Shown: piece by piece, positions 1 through 4,965 of the stretch
Position numbering within the stretch: the stretch's first letter is position 1
Layout: the number at the start of each line of letters is the position of its first letter
Source: an uncultured Erythrobacteraceae bacterium
Lineage (GTDB): Bacteria > Pseudomonadota > Alphaproteobacteria > Sphingomonadales > Sphingomonadaceae
Length of the DNA: 14,298 nt
Assembly (NCBI GenBank): GCA_950071875.1
Contig: CATMNW010000026.1
Coordinates: forward strand, 1-14,298
Direction: 5' to 3'
Notes under the pieces: model-generated
The model's input: only the letters and a program-made list of their open reading frames with translations
Told to the model about the DNA's origin: nothing
The model's database searches: none
Translations under genes and position numbers: made by a program

Positions 1-53
1 TGCCAGATCACCAGCGTGACGGTGGCAACGAAGATCGCGATCGCCAGCAGCAT
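1..53 (-). CDS. arsB: Arsenite efflux pump ArsB, N-terminal fragment (cut by window edge)
   Basis: Only the first 17 codons are in the window. They read MLLAIAIFVATVTLVIW, a hydrophobic stretch that resembles the first membrane segment of ArsB, the inner-membrane arsenite/antimonite transporter. The ATG overlaps the TGA of arsC in an ATGA arrangement, so the two are probably translationally coupled and co-transcribed from the arsR promoter. ArsB would export the arsenite that ArsC makes. The call rests on the short N-terminus plus operon position; another membrane arsenite carrier (for example an Acr3 type) is less likely but not excluded by so few residues. Confidence 0.7.
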   Translation of the reverse strand, partial: MLLAIAIFVATVTLVIW

Positions 54-481
54 CAGGCGATACGCTCGCCCGCCGCGTCGACGACCTGCTCACCGTCCTC
101 CTTGGTGAATGCGCCGCGCTGGGGACTTGGCAGGATGTCGAGCACCATCTCGGACGGGCGACAAAGGCGAACGCCGAGGGGCGAGACGACGAGCGGGCGA
201 TTGATGAGGATCGGGTGCTCCATCATCGCATCGATCAGCGCTGCATCGCTCAGGCTCTCATCGCCCAGCCCGAGTTCGGCATAGGGTGTGCCCTTTTCAC
301 GCAGCAACTCCCGGGGGCTCAGTCCGGCACGGTCGATCAAGCTTTCGAGCATAGCGCGTGATGGCGGGGTCTTGAGGTATTCCACGACGGCCGGCTCGAC
401 CCCGGCATTGCGGATCATCGCCAGCGTATTGCGCGAGGTGCCGCATTCGGGATTGTGGTAGATAACGATGTCGGTGGTCAT
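53..481 (-). CDS. arsC: Arsenate reductase ArsC (glutaredoxin-dependent family)
   Basis: A 142-residue cytoplasmic protein that reduces arsenate to arsenite using glutathione/glutaredoxin. The N-terminus TDIVIYHNPECGTSRNTL carries the catalytic cysteine (Cys13) in the family motif. Arg61, Arg95 (INRPLV) and Arg108 (CRPSEMV) match the three oxyanion-binding arginines of the Escherichia coli plasmid enzyme (Arg60, 94, 107), offset by one. Length is the usual ~141. The ATG at 481 was chosen over the longer in-frame start at 538 because it gives the normal N-terminus and has GAAGGGA about 7 bases upstream. It lies 40 bp after arsR and overlaps the arsB start, as expected for an arsRCB operon controlled by ArsR. 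Confidence 0.95.
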   Translation of the reverse strand: MTTDIVIYHNPECGTSRNTLAMIRNAGVEPAVVEYLKTPPSRAMLESLIDRAGLSPRELLREKGTPYAELGLGDESLSDAALIDAMMEHPILINRPLVVSPLGVRLCRPSEMVLDILPSPQRGAFTKEDGEQVVDAAGERIA

Positions 482-521
482 GGATTTTCCCTTCACAGGA
501 GGCGACCCGAGCGCGGGTCGC

Positions 522-854
522 TCAACAACATTCGGCAAGCTCAGCGATAAGCGGTTCGCAGAGATCCGCGCGTCCGCCGCAGCAGTCCTTCGCCAGAAAC
601 AGCATCAGGTCGCGAAGGGCTCTGATGTTCGCGCGCTGGATAATCTGCCGCCCCCGCTTTTCCGGGACGACAAGGTCGGCAGCGACGAGGATGGCGAGGT
701 GGCTGGAGAACGTGCTCTGACTGAGCCCCGACGCGTCTACGAGTTGCCCGGTGGAAATGCCCTCCGGTTCGCTACGCACCAGACGCCGGAAGGCGTCGAG
801 GCGGGTTGGGTGAGAGAGAGCAGCAAGGGACTCAAGGGCGCTGGACGATTGCAT
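522..854 (-). CDS. arsR: ArsR-family arsenic-responsive repressor
   Basis: A 110-residue winged helix-turn-helix repressor. The N-terminal part (ESLAALSHPTRLDAFRRLV) and the recognition region near residues 36-62 (GQLVDASGLSQSTFSSHLAIL) are typical ArsR/SmtB. The metalloid site is not the helix-alpha3 CxC type of E. coli ArsR. Instead the C-terminus holds a vicinal pair in KDCCGGRADLC (Cys91, Cys92, Cys99), as in the group of ArsR proteins with a C-terminal arsenite site, plus a terminal Cys109-Cys110 pair. The ATG at 854 gives the normal length. An in-frame TTG at 890 would add residues that do not look like the family. No Shine-Dalgarno is visible before 854, and the predicted transcription start falls next to it, so the mRNA may be leaderless. 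First gene of the arsRCB operon; probably autoregulated. Confidence 0.93.
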   Translation of the reverse strand: MQSSSALESLAALSHPTRLDAFRRLVRSEPEGISTGQLVDASGLSQSTFSSHLAILVAADLVVPEKRGRQIIQRANIRALRDLMLFLAKDCCGGRADLCEPLIAELAECC

Positions 855-873
855 CCATCGGCATTTATCGATG
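855..873 (-). promoter_or_regulatory. Proximal ArsR-operator-like site
   Basis: The plus strand reads ccatcggcatttatcgatg. It shares 16 of 19 bases with the site at 894-912, on the same strand and 39 bp away, and has outer ATCG/CGAT half-sites of an imperfect palindrome. It overlaps the predicted -10 and abuts the arsR start codon, the expected place for a repressor site. Confidence 0.55.
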
Positions 874-890
874 GGACAAAGCGACGTCAA
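862..890 (-). promoter_or_regulatory. Predicted arsR promoter
   Basis: On the minus strand TTGACG (890-885) is a good -35 match. It is followed after 17 bases by TAAATG (867-862), a weak -10. Transcription would begin near 855, immediately before the arsR ATG at 854. The -10 lies inside the proximal operator-like repeat, and the -35 lies between the two repeats. Predicted by eye only. Confidence 0.45.
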
Positions 891-893
891 ATT

Positions 894-912
894 CTATCGG
901 AAATTATCGATG
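894..912 (-). promoter_or_regulatory. Distal ArsR-operator-like site
   Basis: The plus strand reads ctatcggaaattatcgatg, an imperfect palindrome (ATCG-N2-AATT-N2-CGAT on the minus strand, 12 of 16 positions symmetric). It repeats the site at 855-873 and lies just upstream of the predicted -35. The rest of the stretch 913-1127, up to the end of the next gene, holds nothing I recognise. Confidence 0.5.
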
Positions 913-1127
913 AATGGCTGGCTGGCTTTAACTAGGTCTCCAAGTAGGTCGCTAGTGGGGACGTCCGGTTGCGTCGGAATGAGTGCCACAAGCGGACCGT
1001 CAGGAACCGGCCTATATTCGGCCGTGATCGACGGTCCAGGATGCGAGCAGGTTGTGCGCGAGGACAGCGCGAGGCACCACTTGGGTCAATCGCGCACGCG
1101 ACCTTGGGAGGATGATGATTTTATCGA

Positions 1128-1153
1128 AACAGAGGTTCGCCAATTCCTCTGTT
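1128..1153 (-). terminator. Hairpin at the end of the HUH gene, possible terminator
   Basis: AACAGAGG (1128-1135) and CCTCTGTT (1146-1153) form a perfect 8-bp stem with a 10-base loop that overlaps the stop codon of the gene at 1152-1901. On the minus strand it is followed by a broken T-rich tract (TTCGATAAAAT), so it is a weak intrinsic terminator at best. Confidence 0.35.
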
Positions 1154-1901
1154 AAGGCTGTCGCTTCGATCCATGCACGGGTCCACTTGGGATCCTAGAT
1201 GATACTTTGATGATACGACCGTTTCCACGCTGCCAGAAAGGCTTCTGGGCTCTGTATCCTGCCTTCTTCCTCGCAGTCGGTCCGAGCGTGCGGCTTACGC
1301 CAGTGCGGCGACCGACGACGGTTCCTTGAGGCTCAACGACCTTAATGCCGAAGCGAAATGCTTCTTCCGGATCGATGCCTTTCAGAAGATATTTGCGGGC
1401 GGCGACGCTGTTGCGGACTTGCTCGATGTGGACTGTGCCATCCGGCGCGGGATCGTGGTTTTCCGCGCGTTTACGTGGTCCTCTTCCTTTGTGCTCCAAA
1501 CTGGTGATCCAGCGCGGAACGAGGTTCTTGAATTCCTCAACCAGTTGCTCAGGCACATGGACCAGCCAATGCACATGGTTCTTCTCCCGGGCGTAAGCGT
1601 AATGTGGCGCTACGGAGAGACCCAGCTGCTCGCAACGAGTTCGCAACCAGCGGCAGAAGCGCTGATTTCTTAGCTCAGCGAAATGGTCTTGGCCGGTTTT
1701 GGTCCGATTCCACTGAATGGTCACCATCAAATTCAGCGCGACAGGTGCGCTCACATTCGACGGCGGACATCCGTTGCGGGACTGCCACCCTCCTTGAGGA
1801 CGCGCATATCGGCACGCGTGATAGAGCGATCTTCCAGCTGCAACGCTAATAACGCGTGTCGTCTTCAATTTCGGCTGAGGCTCTGGCTGCATTGCGATCA
1901 T
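1152..1901 (-). CDS. HUH-motif protein (Y1 transposase / rolling-circle Rep-like)
   Basis: A 249-residue basic protein. A strand near residues 55-64 (ALNLMVTIQW) is followed by a clear HUH motif, KNHVHWLVHVP (His109, His111, His115), the metal site of HUH single-strand DNA endonucleases. About 60 residues later VAARKYLLKG supplies a tyrosine (Tyr171) placed as the nucleophile of one-tyrosine HUH enzymes. The C-terminal motif VVGRRTGVSRTLGP looks family-specific. I associate this layout with a group of alphaproteobacterial proteins usually annotated as hypothetical or Rep-like. It is neither a standard IS200/IS605 TnpA nor a canonical RAYT, and no terminal inverted repeats were seen beside it. 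The ATG at 1901 has only a weak GAG upstream; a later start is possible, and residues 1-50 look unlike the rest. No partner gene is evident. Confidence 0.6.
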   Translation of the reverse strand: MIAMQPEPQPKLKTTRVISVAAGRSLYHACRYARPQGGWQSRNGCPPSNVSAPVALNLMVTIQWNRTKTGQDHFAELRNQRFCRWLRTRCEQLGLSVAPHYAYAREKNHVHWLVHVPEQLVEEFKNLVPRWITSLEHKGRGPRKRAENHDPAPDGTVHIEQVRNSVAARKYLLKGIDPEEAFRFGIKVVEPQGTVVGRRTGVSRTLGPTARKKAGYRAQKPFWQRGNGRIIKVSSRIPSGPVHGSKRQP

Positions 1902-2224
1902 CTCGTCGAGTTTGTTCCTGCGCGTCTACATACAGCTAGAAGGATGGTTCACTTCTAGATCCAAACGCCATGACAATGGCTGTCCCAGTCTAGGACAATC
2001 TTCCGATCAGATCGCAGCCCTGACGCAGTTGAGCGGCCACTTTTTGGGCACAACCTTCGCGATGTTCTGCCGGCAAACGGCGGCGAGCTTGAGCGCTACC
2101 GCGCCGAAAATGGATTTTCTTTCAGGCAGATGTGAGCAGTGAATCAGGAAGTTGGAGAGGAAAAATTCCAGCTTCGTGTTTCGAACACTCACCGCGGCGA
2201 AGCCGCAATGTAAGGAAATACGGA
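1902..2224. other. Intergenic stretch with small hairpins
   Basis: No intact gene is convincing here. Short perfect inverted repeats recur: CTAGAAG/CTTCTAG (1936-1958), GCCAT/ATGGC (1967-1980), GTGTT/AACAC around TTCGAA (2176-2188) and GCGGC/GCCGC around GAA (2194-2206). The last two sit back to back just before the gene at 2225 and resemble a REP-type hairpin pair, or they could lie in its leader. Confidence 0.4.
2007..2130 (-). pseudogene. Possible remnant of an unidentified gene (C-terminal piece)
   Basis: An open minus-strand frame ending with TGA at 2007 has strongly G/C-biased third positions over about 40 codons. It reads like a protein end (FGAVALKLAAVCRQNIAKVV, then a short basic tail). 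Upstream of about 2130 the frame stays open but loses this bias and looks like shadow sequence. It may be the tail of a gene lost by rearrangement beside the HUH gene. I do not recognise it, and chance is possible. Confidence 0.22.
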
Positions 2225-2788
2225 ATGCATAACCTAACTTGCACAACACCCTACCTGCACAACGTGAATGCGATCCTGCGAGCAATCGAGGTGGAGTTTG
2301 CGGGGCGGGCCACGCGGCGCGGAAAAACGCTCGACGCGCTTGTCATGGGAGGCAACCGGCTGACTGACCGAGCACGGCACGACCTCGCCGAATACGCCTT
2401 CGGAGAGAACTGGGAACTGATCTATGTCGAGATAAGCCACGATCAGGCGGAAGACCCACTTTACCTCGAACTCACCTATTTCGAAACTTATGGCTCGATG
2501 GACACCATCGTCCACGAACGCGGCTCGATCTGGAAGGGTAGCGCGCGCTCCCAGCCGCGCCTCGTCTTCCCGGGCGGCAAGCAGATCACCGCAGATGCCA
2601 ATGGTAGGATGCAGATCCGGGACGGCGAGCCCGCCTACCATGATGAAGGCTTCGACCTAGCCTACCATGATCTTTGCAAACGGGTCGCGAATTCCGATCG
2701 GGGCATGCCTGTCACGAGCTGGATCGACGAAACGCCGGTGATCTACGATTTCCAGACCCTACCACGGGCATTCGTCCCTGTAGACTGA
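2225..2788 (+). CDS. Hypothetical protein, 187 residues
   Basis: Not recognised. The ATG at 2225 was chosen because the frame upstream (from 2132) runs through the hairpin pair at 2176-2206 and reads as non-coding, and because TAAGGA lies about 7 bases before it. The protein is acidic and soluble, with no membrane segment or signal peptide. Visible landmarks are a charged helix near residues 40-60 (GGNRLTDRARHDLAEYAF), a strand WELIYVEI, the aromatic-rich LYLELTYFETYGSMDTIVHE and a C-terminal PVIYDFQTLPRAFVPV. Third positions are G/C-rich as in its neighbours, so it is very likely a real gene. It is the only convincing plus-strand gene, converges on the 3501-4073 gene, and is followed by strong hairpins and a T-tract. 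Confidence 0.75.
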   Translation: MHNLTCTTPYLHNVNAILRAIEVEFAGRATRRGKTLDALVMGGNRLTDRARHDLAEYAFGENWELIYVEISHDQAEDPLYLELTYFETYGSMDTIVHERGSIWKGSARSQPRLVFPGGKQITADANGRMQIRDGEPAYHDEGFDLAYHDLCKRVANSDRGMPVTSWIDETPVIYDFQTLPRAFVPVD

Positions 2789-2800
2789 AACGGATGAACA

Positions 2801-2832
2801 GCGTGAGGGGCGGCTGCCGCCGCTCCTCACGC
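2801..2832 (+). terminator. Strong hairpin 12 bp after the 2225-2788 gene
   Basis: GCGTGAGGGGCGGC (2801-2814) pairs with GCCGCTCCTCACGC (2819-2832): 14 base pairs counting one G-U, with a TGCC loop. It lies right after the TGA at 2786-2788. There is no T-run directly after it, but a T7 tract follows at 2868-2874. It could end transcription or protect the 3' end. Confidence 0.5.
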
Positions 2833-2847
2833 GCGCCTGCGCGCGCG

Positions 2848-2874
2848 AAAACCCGACGAAGGGAGGGTTTTTTT
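2848..2874 (+). terminator. Intrinsic terminator
   Basis: AAAACCC (2848-2854) pairs with GGGTTTT (2865-2871), and the T-run continues to 2874. A GC-only hairpin (GCGCGC-CTGC-GCGCGC, 2831-2846) sits just before it. Oriented to stop plus-strand transcription from the 2225-2788 gene. Confidence 0.5.
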
Positions 2875-2958
2875 GAATTAGGGGGTAGAGGGGAAAAGGC
2901 GGAGGCCGGGCCCGGCCCCGCGGCTTCGCCGTAAACTTGCGCGATTTAAGAAACAGTT

Positions 2959-3120
2959 AAAGGGAAGGAAAAAGTTTGCCTCTTCGGGCTGTTCGGGCCG
3001 TCAGCAGGGGGACGCAGAAAAAGGCCTGCGTCCCCCACGGCGCCGGAAGGCGCCCGCGGCGTCCGCCTAGGGCGGACGCGCCCGACGGGTTATCCGTTGG
3101 GCTTTTCCGTTCTTCCCTTT
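2959..3120. repeat. Candidate multi-branch structure: closing stem around four hairpins
   Basis: AAAGGGAA (2959-2966) and GGAAAAAG (2967-2974) are complementary to TTCCCTTT (3113-3120) and CTTTTCC (3102-3108), with a 4-base bulge and one bulged A. Inside lie four hairpins: GGGGGACGCAG/CTGCGTCCCCC (3007-3017/3026-3036, 11 bp perfect); GGCGCC/GGCGCC (3039-3044/3049-3054); GCGTCCGCC/GGCGGACGC (3059-3067/3071-3079, 9 bp, TAG loop); and CCCGACGG/CCGTTGGG (3081-3088/3094-3101, one G-U), which directly abuts the closing stem. The arrangement is nearly symmetrical between strands, so orientation is unclear. Read as plus-strand RNA it ends in a T-rich tract. Confidence 0.5.
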
Positions 3121-3224
3121 CGAATTCAACTTGAGCTCAAGCATGCGAAGCGCTCGTGATGTTCTGGTTTTCATTTCAAGAATTCCTTTGCGCCGGCGGC
3201 GTCTGGAAATTTTTTCCTTTCACC

Positions 3225-3244
3225 CGACGATTACAAAATCGTCG
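3225..3244. repeat. Perfect 8-bp hairpin
   Basis: CGACGATT (3225-3232) and AATCGTCG (3237-3244) with loop ACAA. It lies in the gene-free region and has no adjacent T-run. Confidence 0.45.
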
Positions 3245-3303
3245 TCTGTCCAAAGAATCTGGAAACGGTCGCTATTGCGCCGTGCGGGGTGCCCGGAGGG
3301 TCA

Positions 3304-3343
3304 CCCGGCGAAGGGCCGCCCTGCCGGGCGGCGCCTTCCCGGG
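3304..3343. repeat. Long hairpin, 17 bp with two single-base bulges
   Basis: CCCGG-c-GAAGG-GCCGCCC (3304-3321) pairs with GGGCGGC-g-CCTTC-CCGGG (3326-3343) around a TGCC loop. Only C3309 and G3333 are unpaired. Among the most stable inverted repeats in the window, and not part of any convincing gene. Confidence 0.6.
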
Positions 3344-3461
3344 CCGGGTTCGCGAATGCGAAGAGGTCCCTCAAAAGCGCGCCGCTGCAGCGGCTCAGTT
3401 TAGGGGAATCTCGCGTGCTCGAACTACCACGCGCCAGTATCCGTGCTGCGAATGCGGATGC

Positions 3462-3489
3462 AAAAAGGGGGCACATTCTCGCGCCCCCT
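3462..3489 (-). terminator. Intrinsic terminator of the 3501-4073 gene
   Basis: On the minus strand AGGGGGC pairs with GCCCCCT and runs into TTTTT (plus-strand stem parts 3466-3472 and 3483-3489, A-run 3462-3466). It begins 11 bp after the TAG at 3501-3503. Textbook form. Confidence 0.8.
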
Positions 3490-3500
3490 CACTCAGATTT

Positions 3501-4073
3501 CTAATGCCTTCGCCGCGTGCCTTCGATGAAGCTCCAAGCGTGATAACTTGCAAGCAGGTTTCGCCGCACCCGAGGCCGGACAGCCCTGAAGAGCCAGTAG
3601 ATCCAGGCAGCCTGCGCTTCGGCGCCGATCCGCGCAATGCGCTGCAACGGCGACGCCCGTGATGGTGGGACAATCAAGCGCCCGATGCCAGCAGCATCGG
3701 CGAGCATATCGTGCGGAACTAGCACGGCATAGCTCGCGACATGACCGATGCGCGGCAGGTGATCAACGAGATTGCCGGGAAATGGCTTGCCGATCATGTC
3801 GCTTGCCCGCTCGTGCGTTGGGACAGGCGCGTAGAATAACCCCCTAGTGTCAGGCGTGAACAACCGAGCGATATCGCAACGGATGCGCCGCGGATCGTAT
3901 TTTGCACCGTAGCCGTGGGCATGAACGCTGAATGATGCTTCACCCCTCTCCTTGACGTCGATGACGAACGCGCCGAACCCGAAAGGGGCTGGCGGCGAAA
4001 GCGGGCCCGGTGGTGGCAGAAGCGATAGCGCGACAATGCGGCGTGGCATGGCACTACGATGGTGAGTTGTCAT
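3501..4073 (-). CDS. Hypothetical protein, 190 residues
   Basis: Not recognised. The ATG at 4073 has AAGGA about 8 bases upstream; an internal Met9 is an alternative. The N-terminus is proline-rich (SLLPPPGPLSPPAPFGFG), followed by a strand-like FGAFVIDVKE, a His/Tyr-rich stretch (SVHAHGYGAKYDPRRIR) and an Arg/aromatic-rich C-terminus (AWIYWLFRAVRPRVRRNLL). It is basic overall and lacks a convincing membrane segment. It is the last gene of the minus-strand cluster, 91 bp after the 4165-4965 gene, with a terminator-like hairpin in its leader and a clean terminator after it. Residues 37-42 and 151-163 faintly recall exonuclease strand and helix signatures of the upstream genes, but the acidic residues are wrong, so I do not call it a nuclease. 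Confidence 0.7.
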   Translation of the reverse strand: MTTHHRSAMPRRIVALSLLPPPGPLSPPAPFGFGAFVIDVKERGEASFSVHAHGYGAKYDPRRIRCDIARLFTPDTRGLFYAPVPTHERASDMIGKPFPGNLVDHLPRIGHVASYAVLVPHDMLADAAGIGRLIVPPSRASPLQRIARIGAEAQAAWIYWLFRAVRPRVRRNLLASYHAWSFIEGTRRRH

Positions 4074-4087
4074 GGACTTGGTCCTTC

Positions 4088-4129
4088 AAAATGCGCAGCG
4101 GGCGGCCCTCTATCGGCGGCGCCCGCTGC
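4088..4129 (-). terminator. Hairpin with short T-run between the 4165 and 4073 genes
   Basis: GCAGCGGGCG (4095-4104) and CGCCCGCTGC (4120-4129) make a perfect 10-bp stem with a 15-base loop. On the minus strand it is followed by GCATTTT. It lies 35 bp after the stop of the 4165-4965 gene and only about 15 bp before the next start codon at 4073, so it may attenuate rather than end transcription. Confidence 0.5.
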
Positions 4130-4164
4130 CTGTTGCTGTCGTGATGATGAGGTGCGATTGCCGG

Positions 4165-4965
4165 CTACCTTTCCTCGAAAGGCTGATCGGCAAAACGGAG
4201 CCTGAGGAGATGCTCCGTAAGCGCTTGCGCGCCCTTGTCGCGCGCAAGCGCTCCCCAACTCTCCCATCTGTCGATCCGGTCAACCAGCCAGCGATAGAGC
4301 CGGTCGCGTTCGAAGCCTTGGGCAAAATCCATCGACCACAGCGTGCGGGCGAGCGGGACGTTGTTGCCGCTCGGAGGCCCGATCAACTTGATGGCCGGTT
4401 GTGGAACCATGTCATCGCGCACGAACCGCAACTCGAGCTTGCCGGCAAAGGCTTCGCACTGGGCCATGATCTGATCGCGCATCGCCGGGTTTCCGGCTAC
4501 GTCAGGCCCGTCCGTGGCTCGAAACACCGGGAGCCCTAGCGGGATCGGTGCGGCTTGCCGCGAGCGCGTGCTTGCCAGCATGACCAGCACGGCTCGGCCC
4601 TCATGAGTCAGCTCGCCAGAGAGACCATGGGCTGAAAGTCCGAGGCCTTCGAGCCAGGGCCCGCAGAACTGGCGCGCGAGCTGCCAAGAGTTGGAGAACA
4701 GATCGATGACCTTCTCCTCGATGCCGATCACCCTCCTGTCGATGGCAACGAGGACCGAGAGGAGAACTTCAAGCGCGTGCTCGCGGTCGTGGTCCGAGGC
4801 GCTCGCCATGCCAAGGCGTGCGGTCCAGAAGTATTCGCGGACGCTCCGCCATTCGTTTCCTTCCTCGTCGTAGAGGGGCGGCCATTCGGTATCGTTGACC
4901 CGGCACCAATATCCCCACGGCAAATTCGGATTGCGACGCCGTTCGTATGGAATGCGCTCAGTCAT
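4165..4965 (-). CDS. Hypothetical protein, 266 residues
   Basis: Not recognised. The start at 4965 has a strong GGGAGG 5 bases upstream and overlaps the end of the 4958-5668 gene by 8 bp, so translation of the two is probably coupled. The protein is soluble and tryptophan-rich near the N-terminus (LPWGYWCRVNDTEWPPLYD, then EWRSVREYFWTARLG). A mostly helical middle (EHALEVLLSVLVAIDRRVIG) is followed by an arginine-rich C-terminus (FERDRLYRWLVDRIDRW). No catalytic signature is evident. Third-position bias and overlap with its neighbour make it a real gene. It may act together with the protein encoded directly upstream. Confidence 0.75.
   Translation of the reverse strand: MTERIPYERRRNPNLPWGYWCRVNDTEWPPLYDEEGNEWRSVREYFWTARLGMASASDHDREHALEVLLSVLVAIDRRVIGIEEKVIDLFSNSWQLARQFCGPWLEGLGLSAHGLSGELTHEGRAVLVMLASTRSRQAAPIPLGLPVFRATDGPDVAGNPAMRDQIMAQCEAFAGKLELRFVRDDMVPQPAIKLIGPPSGNNVPLARTLWSMDFAQGFERDRLYRWLVDRIDRWESWGALARDKGAQALTEHLLRLRFADQPFEER

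Larger units (their letters stand above)
2875..3461. other. Gene-free, hairpin-dense region between convergent genes
   Basis: No frame here reads as protein. The open frames that exist run through perfect inverted repeats and have no ribosome site. Besides the larger structures listed separately, it holds the 14-bp perfect palindrome GGCCGGGCCCGGCC (2904-2917), CGGC-TTC-GCCG (2921-2931) and the 12-bp palindrome CTTGAGCTCAAG (3130-3141). Purine-rich and pyrimidine-rich tracts alternate. It could hold a structured RNA, a replication or priming origin, or a recombination site; the sequence does not decide. Confidence 0.5.

Noticed and set aside
2132..2224. Upstream N-terminal extension of the 2225-2788 gene
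   Set aside because: The extra 31 residues cross the paired hairpins at 2176-2206 and have shadow-like composition. The ATG at 2225 has its own ribosome site.
3156..3662. A 168-codon plus-strand open frame across the hairpin region
   Set aside because: It runs through the 17-bp hairpin at 3304-3343 and the terminator at 3462-3489 and into the antisense of the 3501-4073 gene. It has no ribosome site and Arg/Pro-rich shadow composition.
3501..4073. Third DEDD exonuclease in the cluster
   Set aside because: VIDVKE and EAQAAWIYWLF only loosely resemble exo I and exo III; the required acidic residues are not in place and no exo II motif is visible.
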